Below, piece by piece: positions 9,366-18,397 of a DNA stretch of 45,401 nucleotides. This DNA is from an uncultured Phycisphaerae bacterium. GTDB taxonomy: Bacteria > Planctomycetota > Phycisphaerae > Sedimentisphaerales > Anaerohalosphaeraceae. Numbering within the stretch: position 1 is the stretch's first letter; the number at the start of each line of letters is the position of its first letter. The position numbers and the translations under genes were made by a program. Below the pieces are notes generated by a model. That model made no database searches. It worked only from the letters and a program-made list of their open reading frames with translations, and was not told the origin of the DNA. Where the stretch lies: positions 1-45,401 of the forward strand of contig CALEDR010000029.1 of NCBI GenBank assembly GCA_937949545.1, given 5' to 3'.

Positions 9366-9824
9366 ATGGCGGAAAAACCCCGAACGTTAATTCTGGGCAT
9401 CGGCAATATCCTTCTCGGCGATGAAGGAATCGGAGTCCGGGTCATTGAACATCTGCGAAATCGTCCTCTGCCGGATTTCGTCGATATCCTGGACGGCGGC
9501 ACGGCCGGTGCCGACCTGCTTGATACGTTGTGCCGTTATGAGCGGGTGATTCTGATCGATGCACTGGACGGGAACTATCCTCCGGGCACTATCGTGCAGA
9601 TGACACCGGATGAACTGCTGCCGCCGAACCCCTCTGCTTTATCGCTTCACGATTTGGACTTGCCCCAGACTCTGGCGATGGCGAAAATGCTGGGACAGGC
9701 ACCCAAGGAAGTGGTCATCGTTGGAATCCAGCCTGAAAACACGACCTGCACTATGGAACTCAGCCCTCGGCTGAAACATTTACTACCGAATATTGCCAAC
9801 CTCCTTTTGTCTTTGGTGAATTAG
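9366..9824 (+). CDS. Hydrogenase maturation protease (HyaD/HybD family)
   Basis: An endopeptidase that trims the C-terminal tail of the hydrogenase large subunit after nickel insertion. The 152 residues match the family length. GIGNILLGDEGIG at 11-23 contains the conserved Glu that senses nickel, followed by DGGTAGADLL, VILIDALDG and the conserved SLHDLDL. The ATG lies immediately after the stop that ends the complete large-subunit frame, so the three genes form one unit with translation coupled to the full-length large subunit. The gene is intact, which argues that the large subunit was functional until recently or still is. HypA-F factors are not in the window. Confidence 0.94.
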   Translation: MAEKPRTLILGIGNILLGDEGIGVRVIEHLRNRPLPDFVDILDGGTAGADLLDTLCRYERVILIDALDGNYPPGTIVQMTPDELLPPNPSALSLHDLDLPQTLAMAKMLGQAPKEVVIVGIQPENTTCTMELSPRLKHLLPNIANLLLSLVN

Positions 9825-9856
9825 CTCCGCCTTTCCAGAAGAAACAGTTCTTTACA

Positions 9857-10693
9857 CTAATAAATCTGCGGAACGAAGTTTTGGTCTGTAATCGGCGGTC
9901 TCACGTAGCCCTTATCTTTCTGTCGAGGCGGCAGTTTAATCGGCGGCGGCGTCAGGTCTTTATACGGAATCATGCTCAGAAGGTGGGCAATGCAGTTCAG
10001 ACGGGCCCGCCGTTTATCGTCCGCCTCCACCACATACCATGGGGCCTGTTTGATGTCTGTATGCGCAAACATCTCATCCTTGGCCTTTGAATATTCCACC
10101 CACCGGGCCCGTGACTCCAAATCCATCGGGCTCAGCTTCCATCGCTTGGTCGGGTCTTCCAGACGGGCCTGGAAACGACGCTCCTGCTCTTCATCGCTGA
10201 CAGAAAACCAATATTTAATCAGAATAATCCCTGAGCGAATCAGCATGCGCTCAAATTCCGGACAGGAGCGAAGGAACTCGCGGTATTCCTCCTCCGTGCA
10301 GAATCCCATCACCCGCTCTACACCGGCTCGATTGTACCAGCTGCGGTCAAACAAAACCATTTCACCTGCCGACGGCAGATGGGCGACATACCGCTGAAAA
10401 TACCATTGTGTCTTTTCTTTCTCTGTGGGCGTCCCCAAAGCCACCACCCGGCAGACGCGGGGATTGAGCTTTTGTGTGATTCGCTTGATGACCCCTCCCT
10501 TGCCGGCAGCGTCGCGCCCTTCAAAAAGCACAACAACCTTCAGGCCTTTATGTTTAATCCACTCCTGAAGCTTGACCAGTTCGATTTGAAGTTTTTCCAG
10601 TTCCTTCTCATAAAACTTCTTATCAAGTTTTTCCGGCTTTTCAGAAGCTGCTTTTTCGTCCTGCTTTTTCCCTTTGTTTTTTGCCTTGCTCAT
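9857..10693 (-). CDS. ppk2: Polyphosphate kinase 2 family protein
   Basis: A cytoplasmic kinase that moves phosphate between polyphosphate and nucleotides, usually making NTPs or NDPs from polyphosphate. The 278 residues fit single-domain PPK2. The Walker A is GRDAAGKGGVI, the Walker B region is LFDRSWYNRAGVE, and the lid region carries the conserved arginines around RRFQARLEDPTKRWKLSP. The lysine-rich N-terminus is low complexity. I place the start at the ATG of MSKAKNKGKK (10691-10693) because AGGAGAG lies 4 nt upstream; a longer frame begins at 10729 without such a site. The subclass (ADP-, GDP- or AMP-preferring) cannot be told. Confidence 0.93.
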   Translation of the reverse strand: MSKAKNKGKKQDEKAASEKPEKLDKKFYEKELEKLQIELVKLQEWIKHKGLKVVVLFEGRDAAGKGGVIKRITQKLNPRVCRVVALGTPTEKEKTQWYFQRYVAHLPSAGEMVLFDRSWYNRAGVERVMGFCTEEEYREFLRSCPEFERMLIRSGIILIKYWFSVSDEEQERRFQARLEDPTKRWKLSPMDLESRARWVEYSKAKDEMFAHTDIKQAPWYVVEADDKRRARLNCIAHLLSMIPYKDLTPPPIKLPPRQKDKGYVRPPITDQNFVPQIY

Positions 10694-10774
10694 TTTTCTC
10701 TCCTGTGTTAAAGACAAGAGACACAACAAGACTTTCTACATCTTCTTCATCCGCTCCTCAGTGGCTGTTATCGA

Positions 10775-11680
10775 CTATTTTTTTCGCAAAGTTAACAGGG
10801 TGATTTCAGGCGGACAAAAAAACCGGACCGAAATTCCGGAGACCCCAAGCCCCCTCGAAGTATAGCCAATCATTCCTCCCTTTTTCCATAAGCCCTTTGC
10901 AAATCGTCTGCTGACAGAGGAACAAGTAACCGGTGGGAAGCCGTTCGGCAGGCAGACTTGCCCGCCGTGAGTATGTCCGCAAAGGCATAAATCAAATAAA
11001 TATCCATCCGTTTTATTTACAATTTCTGGCGAATGTGAGAGGAGAATCTTAAAGCAATCATTCGGTATCCCAGCTAAAGCGGCTTCTAAATCATCCCCCC
11101 TGTAATAATGGCAGTCATCGACACCGGCCAGATAGACGCATTGACCGTCTCTTTCCAGGCGGCAATACTCATTAACGAGCATTTGAACACCCCAATTTTC
11201 GAGAATGCGGCCCATTTCATACCGATCGTGATTGCCCAAAATGCCGTAAACAAGCACCCGCTTTAAAAGCGGCTTGGCAATCTTCCACATTTGCTCCACG
11301 GCTTTTTCCGTGAGGTCGTAATGAAAGGCACAATCCCCACCCAACACGGCTATATCAAAATCAAGCGGTTCCACAGCCTTTATCAAGGCCTCCGGCAACC
11401 CTTCGAGAGGTTCGATGTGAAAATCCGACAGCCACAGAACCCGCAGTCCATCAAACGCCTCCGGCAAACGTTCAAAAGCGATTTCGACTCTCTCAATCCG
11501 CAAATCGAATAGATTTTGAAAGCCGATTCTATAAAGGCCTGACAGTCGAAGTCCTTTCTCTACAAGACGTTCCAACCGCTCCATATCCTCCCAAGTCAAT
11601 CCGGCAAACCCGGGACGGCGAAGCTTATACTTTCCCGTCTTCTGCTCTATTTCCACACGATTTCCCGATATCGGCCCCAT
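10775..11680 (-). CDS. Calcineurin-like metallophosphoesterase
   Basis: A two-metal phosphoesterase of the YaeI/YkuE type. Motifs in order: LWLSDFHI (D, H ligands), VLGGDCAF (GGD), GILGNHDRYE (GNHD), LLSHSPEI and LCGHTHGGQ. About 300 residues. No convincing signal peptide or membrane segment is seen at the N-terminus, unlike many YkuE proteins, so it may be cytoplasmic. The start is placed at the ATG of MGPISGNRVE because GGAGA lies about 5 nt upstream; an in-frame TTG 12 nt earlier is less likely. The natural substrate is unknown. It lies 81 nt upstream of ppk2 on the same strand, so they may be co-transcribed. Confidence 0.88.
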   Translation of the reverse strand: MGPISGNRVEIEQKTGKYKLRRPGFAGLTWEDMERLERLVEKGLRLSGLYRIGFQNLFDLRIERVEIAFERLPEAFDGLRVLWLSDFHIEPLEGLPEALIKAVEPLDFDIAVLGGDCAFHYDLTEKAVEQMWKIAKPLLKRVLVYGILGNHDRYEMGRILENWGVQMLVNEYCRLERDGQCVYLAGVDDCHYYRGDDLEAALAGIPNDCFKILLSHSPEIVNKTDGYLFDLCLCGHTHGGQVCLPNGFPPVTCSSVSRRFAKGLWKKGGMIGYTSRGLGVSGISVRFFCPPEITLLTLRKK

Positions 11681-11781
11681 CAGATTCTCCAAAATAATTT
11701 AAGTATAAATCCCCTATTATCAGAGATTTAAAACATTTCCATAATTTTCTGAAAATTTTTATGTCATCAAAGCAGAGGATT

Positions 11782-11807
11782 GGCGAGCTTCTCTCGCCGC
11801 CTTTTTT
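11782..11807 (+). terminator. Hairpin plus T-run ahead of miaB
   Basis: GGCGAG (11782-11787), loop CTTCT, CTCGCC (11793-11798), then a run of six T at 11802-11807. This has the form of an intrinsic terminator on the plus strand, yet no plus-strand gene ends just upstream. It is followed at once by TATAAT (11810-11815). It could insulate miaB from antisense or read-through transcription, or be a leader attenuator. Confidence 0.4.
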
Positions 11808-11918
11808 CGTATAATTCGCATCATTTTAACACGGATTGAATCAATCCCCCCGTCTTTCCAAACATCTTTTCCTAATGCTGGAATCAGTCGCCCGGCTACG
11901 TTATACTGGCTGGTTCTG

Positions 11919-13331
11919 ATGAACGGCAAAAAAATACATCTGAAGAGTTTCGGCTGCCAGATGAACAAACTGGACTCGTCGCTTCTGGCCGCCGCCCTGA
12001 CCGAAAACGGATGGGAAATGACCGATTCGCCTGCCGAGGCCGACGTCGTTGTCATCAACACCTGCTCCGTCCGTGAGCACGCCGAACAGCGGGTGTTCTC
12101 GCATTTGGGCCACCTGCAGCACCTGAAAAAAAAACACCCGCGTCTGCTCGTGGCGGTCATCGGCTGCATGGCCCAGCGGCTCGGGCCTCAGCTGCTTGAA
12201 CATCCGGTTGTTGATTTGGCCGCCGGACCCGAACAGCTCCACGAAGTCCCCGCCCTCCTTCAGCAGGCCCTCGAGGAGCGTTGCAAAATCCTTGCTGTTA
12301 CCGAAAAAATCCGCCGACCAGCCGACAGCCCGGACGTCCATACTGTCAGCGAGAAACTGGACGAGTTTGAAGTTGCCTATGATTCAGATGACAATCATCT
12401 GAAATCACAGGCCTTTATCCGAGCCATGCGTGGGTGCAACAATTTCTGCACCTTCTGCATTGTCCCTTACGTCCGCGGGCCTGAAGTGTCCCGACCGCCC
12501 AAGGTCATTCTGCAGCAGGCCCAAAAACTGGCCGAGCGGGGCATTCAGCAAATCACCCTGCTGGGTCAGACGATTAACTCCTACCGCTATACCGAAAACG
12601 GCCGCACTTATACTTTGGCCGACCTGCTCGAAATGGTCAGTCAAATTGATTCGATCCGGTGGATTCATTTTATCACCAGTCATCCGGCCCAAATGGATGA
12701 CTCTGTTTTTGAGGCGATGGCCCGACTGCCCAAGGTTTGTCCCTATCTGCACATGCCCGCTCAGAGCGGCTCCGACACGATTCTAAAGGCGATGAACCGC
12801 GGCTACACGGCCCGACAATACCTGGACCTGATTGAAAAAGCCCGGTCGATTGTCCCCAATCTGGCCGTCACCGGCGATTTTATCGTCGGCTTTCCGGGAG
12901 AAACGCAAGAGGATTTTGAGGCCACGGCGGACCTGGTCCAGAAAGTCCGCTACAAAAACTGCTTTATCTTCAAATATTCCCCTCGCCCGGGCACCTATGC
13001 GGATAAGCGGCTTGAAGACAATGTCCCCCCGGAAGTCAAACAGCAGCGAAACATTCGTCTGCTCGAACTGGTCAACAAAATCGCGGAAGAAGACAACCGG
13101 CGTTTCCAGGGACAAACTCTCGAGGTGCTTGTAGAAGGTCCCAGCAAAAAGCCCCATCTGAACAAGGCCGAGTCCGCCGACCAGCCCCAACTGATCGGAC
13201 GAAGCGCTCACGACTACATTGTCGTGTTCAACGGCCCTGCCGACCTGACCGGACAATTTGTCCAAGTCAAAATCACCAAAACCTCCGCCCTGACCCTTTT
13301 TGGGGAATGGGTCAATCAATCCAGGGAATAG
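11919..13331 (+). CDS. miaB: tRNA-2-methylthio-N6-dimethylallyladenosine synthase
   Basis: A radical SAM methylthiotransferase modifying A37 of tRNAs that read UNN codons. The N-terminal UPF0004 domain starts LKSFGCQMNKLDS and contains INTCSVREHA and VIGCMAQR, giving the three cysteines for the auxiliary 4Fe-4S cluster. The radical SAM motif is CNNFCTFC (C-x3-C-x2-C), after AFIRAMRG. A TRAM domain lies in the last 70 residues. The 470-residue length and the motif set fit MiaB better than RimO or MtaB. There is no strong ribosome site before the ATG. The 3' end overlaps the converging tsaE gene by 16 nt. Confidence 0.95.
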   Translation: MNGKKIHLKSFGCQMNKLDSSLLAAALTENGWEMTDSPAEADVVVINTCSVREHAEQRVFSHLGHLQHLKKKHPRLLVAVIGCMAQRLGPQLLEHPVVDLAAGPEQLHEVPALLQQALEERCKILAVTEKIRRPADSPDVHTVSEKLDEFEVAYDSDDNHLKSQAFIRAMRGCNNFCTFCIVPYVRGPEVSRPPKVILQQAQKLAERGIQQITLLGQTINSYRYTENGRTYTLADLLEMVSQIDSIRWIHFITSHPAQMDDSVFEAMARLPKVCPYLHMPAQSGSDTILKAMNRGYTARQYLDLIEKARSIVPNLAVTGDFIVGFPGETQEDFEATADLVQKVRYKNCFIFKYSPRPGTYADKRLEDNVPPEVKQQRNIRLLELVNKIAEEDNRRFQGQTLEVLVEGPSKKPHLNKAESADQPQLIGRSAHDYIVVFNGPADLTGQFVQVKITKTSALTLFGEWVNQSRE

Positions 13332-13780
13332 GGGCAGTTTTGAATGGCAATTCGCCGCTCTGTCGGTCCCACATGCGAAAAATCAATGCGGATATACGCA
13401 AGGCCGTCCAGAGCCGCCAGCACCTTATCCGCCCACTCGATTAAAAGAACTGCATCCGGCCCCAGATAATCCGAAATCCCCAGATTCTCGAATTCCTCAA
13501 TCGTTCTGAGCCGGTAGGCATCGATATGATACACCGTCAGCCGTCCGTCCCGGGCGCAATACTCATTCATCAGGACAAACGTCGGACTGCTCACCGCTCC
13601 CAGCCGCGCTGCCCCCAGTCCGGCTGCAACCCCCTTGATAAAATGCGTCTTGCCCGTCCCGAGTGTCCCAATCAAGGCGGCCACTTCGCCCCCTTTCAGC
13701 GCCGCCCCGAACCGCCGGCCCAGCTCTATCGTCTCTTCGGGCGAATGCGTAATCGTTTCAAAAAGGTTCGCCTCTGTCAT
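13316..13780 (-). CDS. tsaE: tRNA threonylcarbamoyladenosine biosynthesis ATPase TsaE
   Basis: The ATPase of the t6A37 complex (with TsaB and TsaD) acting on ANN-decoding tRNAs. The 154 residues have the Walker A in [15 protein letters not shown], the family motif [18 protein letters not shown] and LIEWADKV. The ATG overlaps the thiL stop (4 nt, ATGA type), so translation is probably coupled. It is last in the argH-thiL-tsaE operon, and its stop lies inside the 3' end of miaB on the other strand. Confidence 0.94.
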   Translation of the reverse strand: MTEANLFETITHSPEETIELGRRFGAALKGGEVAALIGTLGTGKTHFIKGVAAGLGAARLGAVSSPTFVLMNEYCARDGRLTVYHIDAYRLRTIEEFENLGISDYLGPDAVLLIEWADKVLAALDGLAYIRIDFSHVGPTERRIAIQNCPYSLD

Positions 13781-14724
13781 AAATGGTCATACCCCCGCGG
13801 CACCAGCGGTTCCACCCGCCCATCCGGCATCCGAATCTGCATCCGGCGGCTGTCCGTAATCCTCCCAATGACAGTCAGCGGAACCATTGAAAAGCCCTTC
13901 AGTTTTTCCCATTGGTCCTGCGGGAGTGTAAAGAGCAGTTCAAAATCCTCCCCGTCATTCAGCGCCGCCTCGAGCGGATTGGGCATTTGTCGGGCCGCAT
14001 CCGAAATCGGAATCGCCTCCGCCTCCAGCAGAGCCCCGACACCGCTTTGTGTACAGATTCGGTTCAGGTCTGTGCTCAGACCGTCCGTGATATCCATCAT
14101 CGAATGAATCCGGGCCAGCCGCGTCATCTCCAGCGCCTCCCGCACCCGCGGCACAAACTCCAGATGCTTGCCCAGAATAGACCCGCCCAGCGTGCCGGTC
14201 ACACAAATCAGGTCTCCGACCCGGGCTCCGCTCCGCCGCACCGGCGGATGATGCCCGCTGGGCCGGCTGAGCATCGTATAGCAGAGAACCAGCTTGCCCC
14301 CCGGATGCCGCCACTTCGTAATATCCCCCCCCACCACTTCGCAGTCAAAGGGCTCTCCCGCCTGCACGCGTCCGGCATGCAGCTGTTTGAGATGCTCAAT
14401 GCCGAAGTCCGTCGGCAGCGACACCGCCGCCACGGCACAAAGGGGCACCGTCGCCATCGCCGCACAATCGCTCAACGAGGCCGCCATCGCCTTATAACCC
14501 GCCTGCTCAAGCGTACAGACAGACAGGTCAAAATGCACCCCGTCCATCAGCGTATCGGTTGTAATCAGAACCGATACCCCCTCCGCCAGCTGAATTTCGG
14601 CCATATCATCTCCAATCCCAATCGGAAACCGCTTCGGATCCAGCCGACTCTGCGCCGCAAACCACGATGTAATCTGATCTTCGCAACACATAAAGACCGT
14701 TTTCCCTTCTCTGCTTTCCTCCAT
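13777..14724 (-). CDS. thiL: Thiamine-monophosphate kinase
   Basis: Phosphorylates thiamine monophosphate to thiamine diphosphate, the last step of vitamin B1 cofactor synthesis. The AIRS/PurM-like fold motifs are present: [11 protein letters not shown] near residue 38, [34 protein letters not shown] and [13 protein letters not shown]. The length of 315 is normal. The ATG overlaps the argH stop codon (TAATG). A later in-frame Met ([10 protein letters not shown]) is a possible alternative start. Coupling to argH and tsaE gives a mixed metabolic operon. Confidence 0.95.
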   Translation of the reverse strand: MEESREGKTVFMCCEDQITSWFAAQSRLDPKRFPIGIGDDMAEIQLAEGVSVLITTDTLMDGVHFDLSVCTLEQAGYKAMAASLSDCAAMATVPLCAVAAVSLPTDFGIEHLKQLHAGRVQAGEPFDCEVVGGDITKWRHPGGKLVLCYTMLSRPSGHHPPVRRSGARVGDLICVTGTLGGSILGKHLEFVPRVREALEMTRLARIHSMMDITDGLSTDLNRICTQSGVGALLEAEAIPISDAARQMPNPLEAALNDGEDFELLFTLPQDQWEKLKGFSMVPLTVIGRITDSRRMQIRMPDGRVEPLVPRGYDHL

Positions 14725-16115
14725 TACTGGGCTTTGATTTTTTCTTTCCAGTACTGAATTTGGGCGCGGGTGTTCTCGAGGCCGCCGGCGCCGAGCGTTT
14801 TATAATGCCGACACACGCCGGCTGGATTCAAAACATCATACACATCCCCGCCAATCACTCGGCAGACAGCCTGCATCTGATCCAACGACAGATGCGAGAG
14901 TTTGACCTTGCCTTCTTTTTCGCACTGAGCCACGAGGGTTCCGACGATTCCGTGCGCCTCTCGGAACGGAACTCCTTTGCCGACCAGATACTCGGCCATC
15001 GCCGTTGCATCCAGAAACCCTTCCTCCAATCCCTGCGCAATGCGCTTCGTCTGAAACGTCGTATGTTCGACAATCGCCCGGGCCATCTGCACACACGCCT
15101 CTGTCACATCCGCCGCTCGAAATACATGCAGTTTGTCTTCCTGCAAATCACGATTGTAGGTGGACGGCTGAGCCTTCAGAATCGTCAGCATCCCCACCAG
15201 AGATCCATAAACCGAACCCGTTTTGCCGCGAATCAGTTCAAGCATATCCGGATTGCGCTTCTGCGGCATCATACTCGAAGAGGTGCAATAGGCATCAGCA
15301 ATTCGGACAAAGCCGAACTCGGTTGTCGCAAACAGAATCCAGTCCTCCGCCAGACGCGACAAATGGGCGGCAATCAGAGCACAGCAGAAAATAAACTCTG
15401 CACAAAAATCCCGATCCGAAACCGAATCGATACTGTTATAGGTAATGTCGGCAAAACCGAGTGATTTGGCTGTCATTTCCCGGTCCAGCGGCAGGGTCGA
15501 GCCTGCGACAGCCCCGCTGCCCAGCGGACAGACATTCAGACGTGCACGGCAGTCTTTCAGACGGCTCCAGTCTCTGGCCAGCATCTCCACAAAACTGAGC
15601 AGATAGGCCCCGATTGTCACCGGCTGTGCCCGCTGCAGGTGTGTATAGGCAGGCATAATCTCCTCCGCATACTGCTCCGCCTGTTTCACCAGCGCCCGCT
15701 GCAGGTCCGTCAGATACGCCTGCAGAATCTCAATCTCATCCCGCATCCACAGCCGCAGGTCCGTCGCTACCTGGTCATTGCGGCTGCGTCCGGTGTGCAG
15801 TTTCTTGCCCGCCTCGCCGATTTTGGCAATCAGCGCCGCCTCCACCGCCATATGAATATCCTCCTGCCGCTTGTCAAACACAAACCGGCCCGAGGCAATC
15901 TCCTCAGCAATCTCCAGAAGCCCCTTTTTGATGTCCACCAGCTCGGCCCGGGTAATCAGACCCCGTGCGGCCAGCATTTCGGCATGTGCAATCGAACCGG
16001 CTATATCGTGCTTATACAACCGCCTGTCAAACGACAGAGACTCAACAAAATCCACCGCCAGTTCATCCGGTCCGCCTGCCAGCCGCTTTTCCCAGCTTTT
16101 TTCACCTTGTGCCAT
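14724..16115 (-). CDS. argH: Argininosuccinate lyase
   Basis: Cleaves argininosuccinate to arginine and fumarate, the final step of arginine synthesis. The 463 residues match the family. Conserved regions: [24 protein letters not shown] and the signature [12 protein letters not shown], which holds the catalytic serine loop. The ATG has GGAGA about 7 nt upstream and a near-consensus promoter at 16161-16189. It heads the argH-thiL-tsaE operon with overlapping stops and starts. No other arginine gene is nearby. Confidence 0.97.
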   Translation of the reverse strand: MAQGEKSWEKRLAGGPDELAVDFVESLSFDRRLYKHDIAGSIAHAEMLAARGLITRAELVDIKKGLLEIAEEIASGRFVFDKRQEDIHMAVEAALIAKIGEAGKKLHTGRSRNDQVATDLRLWMRDEIEILQAYLTDLQRALVKQAEQYAEEIMPAYTHLQRAQPVTIGAYLLSFVEMLARDWSRLKDCRARLNVCPLGSGAVAGSTLPLDREMTAKSLGFADITYNSIDSVSDRDFCAEFIFCCALIAAHLSRLAEDWILFATTEFGFVRIADAYCTSSSMMPQKRNPDMLELIRGKTGSVYGSLVGMLTILKAQPSTYNRDLQEDKLHVFRAADVTEACVQMARAIVEHTTFQTKRIAQGLEEGFLDATAMAEYLVGKGVPFREAHGIVGTLVAQCEKEGKVKLSHLSLDQMQAVCRVIGGDVYDVLNPAGVCRHYKTLGAGGLENTRAQIQYWKEKIKAQ

Positions 16116-16160
16116 AGTCAGTCTCCAGACAGAATAAAAGACCTCTTGTGTCTATTTCGA

Positions 16161-16189
16161 ATCATAGACCGCCGCAGAAAAACTGTCAA
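16161..16189 (-). promoter_or_regulatory. Promoter of the argH-thiL-tsaE operon
   Basis: On the minus strand TTGACA (16189-16184) and TATGAT (16166-16161) are spaced by 17 bp, a near-perfect sigma-70 promoter. It gives a leader of roughly 40 nt before the argH ATG. Confidence 0.75.
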
Positions 16190-16201
16190 TTGAAGATTTG
16201 T

Positions 16202-17212
16202 TTACTCCTGCTGGTTTGATTCAGACGAGCAACCGGCCACCGACAGCTCCTCCTTCGGACGGGTCTTCCAGCGGCGGTGTATCCACCAATACTGCGTCGG
16301 ATCTTTGCGGATAAACTCTTCCAGAGCCCGCGTATACTCCTGAGCCAGCCAGCTCAGCGGATCCTCTTTATCCTGCCATTCCTGCGGAAGGATAATCCGG
16401 CTGCACTCCATCTCAAAGAAAAACCGGTTTCCTACCCGACGGCTTCCCCCAATCACCAGCGGCAGATTGTAATGAATCGCCAGCAGGGGAATGCTTTTGT
16501 AGGAACTGGCCTTGCGTCCGAAGAAATCCACAAAAATGCCCTTGCGTCCGGCGTCCTGGTCGGCAATAAAGCACAGCGTGGCCCCTTCTTTGACCAGCTG
16601 TTCCATCTGCTCGGAGGCCCCGAACTTATCAATAATCTTCTGTCCATGACGCTGACGAATGCCGTACAGATAGCGGTTGATGTAGGGATTATCCAGAGGC
16701 CGGGCGATGCTGTACACATTAAAGCCCCACTGACCGAGCATATACCCGATAATCTCAAAGTTGCCGTAATGGCCTCCGGCCATCAGGAGCCCCTTCTTTT
16801 CCTGCATCATCCATTTGACCCGTTCAATATTGATCAGACGGGCATAACTGGGCCACCGCTCTTTGACCACCAGACGAGGCGTAAAAAACACATCCATCAC
16901 CAGCATCACCAGCTGCTCAAACGAACGCCTTCCGACTTCTTCATGCCAATGCGGATCTTTGTCCGGATAGGCCGCCCGAAGATTCTCCAAAGCCCTCATC
17001 CGCCCCCGATGATAATACGTCCACAGAAGCCGCCCCAAAAAACACGCCAGCCGCAGATTCCATTCAATCGGAAAAAAGCCCAGAACAAAAAAGAGAATCC
17101 GCAGGACGGCATATCCCAGCCAGTCTAAAAACAGATTTCGTTCCTTTTTCTTTTTTTTCTTGCGCAGCAGCACGTTTTCTTGATTCCTGACCCAAAAACA
17201 AGAAGATTTCAT
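16202..17212 (-). CDS. Lipid A biosynthesis type acyltransferase (LpxL/HtrB-like)
   Basis: A membrane-bound acyltransferase that would add a secondary acyl chain to lipid A or a similar lipid at the inner membrane. After a lysine-rich stretch comes one membrane segment (LGYAVLRILFFVLGFFPI). The catalytic H-x4-E motif lies in GGHYGNFEIIGY. CFIADQDAGRKGIFVDFFG and YWWIHRRWKTRP are typical of the LpxL/LpxM family. The start is uncertain: ATG at 17212 lacks a ribosome site and sits in a possible -10 element; GTG at 17173 has TCAGGA upstream; the frame is open to 17284. A poly-A tract encodes six lysines. It is divergent from sppA. A Gram-negative type envelope is implied. Confidence 0.88.
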   Translation of the reverse strand: MKSSCFWVRNQENVLLRKKKKKKERNLFLDWLGYAVLRILFFVLGFFPIEWNLRLACFLGRLLWTYYHRGRMRALENLRAAYPDKDPHWHEEVGRRSFEQLVMLVMDVFFTPRLVVKERWPSYARLINIERVKWMMQEKKGLLMAGGHYGNFEIIGYMLGQWGFNVYSIARPLDNPYINRYLYGIRQRHGQKIIDKFGASEQMEQLVKEGATLCFIADQDAGRKGIFVDFFGRKASSYKSIPLLAIHYNLPLVIGGSRRVGNRFFFEMECSRIILPQEWQDKEDPLSWLAQEYTRALEEFIRKDPTQYWWIHRRWKTRPKEELSVAGCSSESNQQE

Positions 17213-17233
17213 TATTTCAACAAGACTGGATTT

Positions 17234-17253
17234 GTCAAGAATCGTTTCTTGAC
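17234..17253. promoter_or_regulatory. Palindromic operator-like site between the acyltransferase and sppA
   Basis: GTCAAGAA-TCGT-TTCTTGAC is a perfect 8-bp inverted repeat with a 4-bp centre. Its right arm overlaps the -35 box of the sppA promoter (TTGACT). Its left arm, read on the minus strand, supplies TTGACA for a promoter toward the acyltransferase. A repressor bound here could control both genes. Confidence 0.45.
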
Positions 17254-17277
17254 TCTTCTGTGCATACTCCTTACAAT
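17249..17277 (+). promoter_or_regulatory. Promoter of sppA
   Basis: TTGACT (17249-17254) and TACAAT (17272-17277) with 17 bp spacing. The likely start point near 17284 leaves about 30 nt before the ATG at 17314, containing GGAAGGA at 17301-17307. Confidence 0.7.
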
Positions 17278-17313
17278 TTTCCAATTAAAAGTTATTTTTC
17301 GGAAGGATTTATT

Positions 17314-18384
17314 ATGGATTTTGACAATTATACACCGGCAGAAGCGCCGCAGTCGGGCCCAATTCCGACAGCGATTCCCCTGCAGACTCCCCCTCCGCCT
17401 CCCTCTCCTCGCAAAAAAGGACTCGGCTGGAAAATTTTCTGGGGAGTGGTGCTGGTTCTCTCCATCCTGACCAATCTGCTGCTTCTGCTGGCTTTAGGAG
17501 GAATGGCCGCTCTCGTTTCCAGCACGGCCTTCAGCGGCTACAAGCAGACGTTTGAAGAATCCGTCCTCATTGACGGCCCCCGCCACCAAACACTGGCCGT
17601 TATCAATCTCAAAGACCTCATCGATGAAACCGCCAGTGAACTGGTCCGCAAACAGATCGAACAGGCCGCCAAGGATTCCTTCGTTCGCGGCGTCATCGTC
17701 CGCATCATCAGCCCGGGAGGATACGTCTCCTCCAGCGACCAAATTTACAATGAAATCAAACGCTTCCGTGAAAAAACCGGAAAACCGGCTGTAGCGTTTC
17801 TGCAATCCGTTGCCGCTTCCGGCGGATATTATTCCGCCGTGGCCTGCGACAAAATCATCGCTGAACCAACCGTCATCACCGGCTCCATCGGCGTCATCCT
17901 GAGCCACTTGGTGATTCAAGACCTGCTCGAACAGAAACTCGGCATCAATCCCGTCGTCGTCAAAAGCGGGGAGAAAAAAGACTGGCCCAGTTTGTTCCGA
18001 CGCACCACAGAAGAACAAACCGCTTACTTAAAGGAAAAACTGATTCAGCCCGCCTTTGAGCGGTTCCTCGAGGTCGTCCGTGAAGGCCGACGGGATGTGC
18101 TAACCCCCGAAGAAGTACGCCGCCTGGCCGACGGCAGCATTTATCCCGCCCCCGAAGCCCTCCAAAAACGGCTGATCGATGAAATCGGCTATCTGCAGGA
18201 CGCCGTCGCCCTTACCGAACAATTAGCCGGGATTCAGGGCGCCCGTGTCGTTGAATACAAGCAGCGTTTCGCTTTCTGGGACCTGCTGACTGCCCAGGAA
18301 AAAACCGCCTTCAAATTCGACGCCAAAACTCTTCACCAATGGACCACCCCTCAGCTGATGTACCTATGGGACGGACGACCATGA
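17314..18384 (+). CDS. sppA: Signal peptide peptidase SppA-like protease (S49 family)
   Basis: An inner-membrane serine protease facing the periplasm that degrades leftover signal peptides. The 356 residues begin MDFDNYTPAEAP, chosen because GGAAGGA lies 6 nt upstream. A proline-rich cytoplasmic part precedes one membrane segment (FWGVVLVLSILTNLLLLLAL). The nucleophile Ser lies in SVAASGGYYSA and the general-base Lys in KSGEKKDWPS, the Ser-Lys pair of short SppA proteins. VIVRIISPGGYVSSSDQIY and ITGSIGVI are also conserved. Its promoter and a palindrome are shared with the divergent acyltransferase. The TGA overlaps an ATG (18381) discussed under the next gene. Confidence 0.94.
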   Translation: MDFDNYTPAEAPQSGPIPTAIPLQTPPPPPSPRKKGLGWKIFWGVVLVLSILTNLLLLLALGGMAALVSSTAFSGYKQTFEESVLIDGPRHQTLAVINLKDLIDETASELVRKQIEQAAKDSFVRGVIVRIISPGGYVSSSDQIYNEIKRFREKTGKPAVAFLQSVAASGGYYSAVACDKIIAEPTVITGSIGVILSHLVIQDLLEQKLGINPVVVKSGEKKDWPSLFRRTTEEQTAYLKEKLIQPAFERFLEVVREGRRDVLTPEEVRRLADGSIYPAPEALQKRLIDEIGYLQDAVALTEQLAGIQGARVVEYKQRFAFWDLLTAQEKTAFKFDAKTLHQWTTPQLMYLWDGRP

Positions 18385-18397
18385 ACTTTGACTCATC

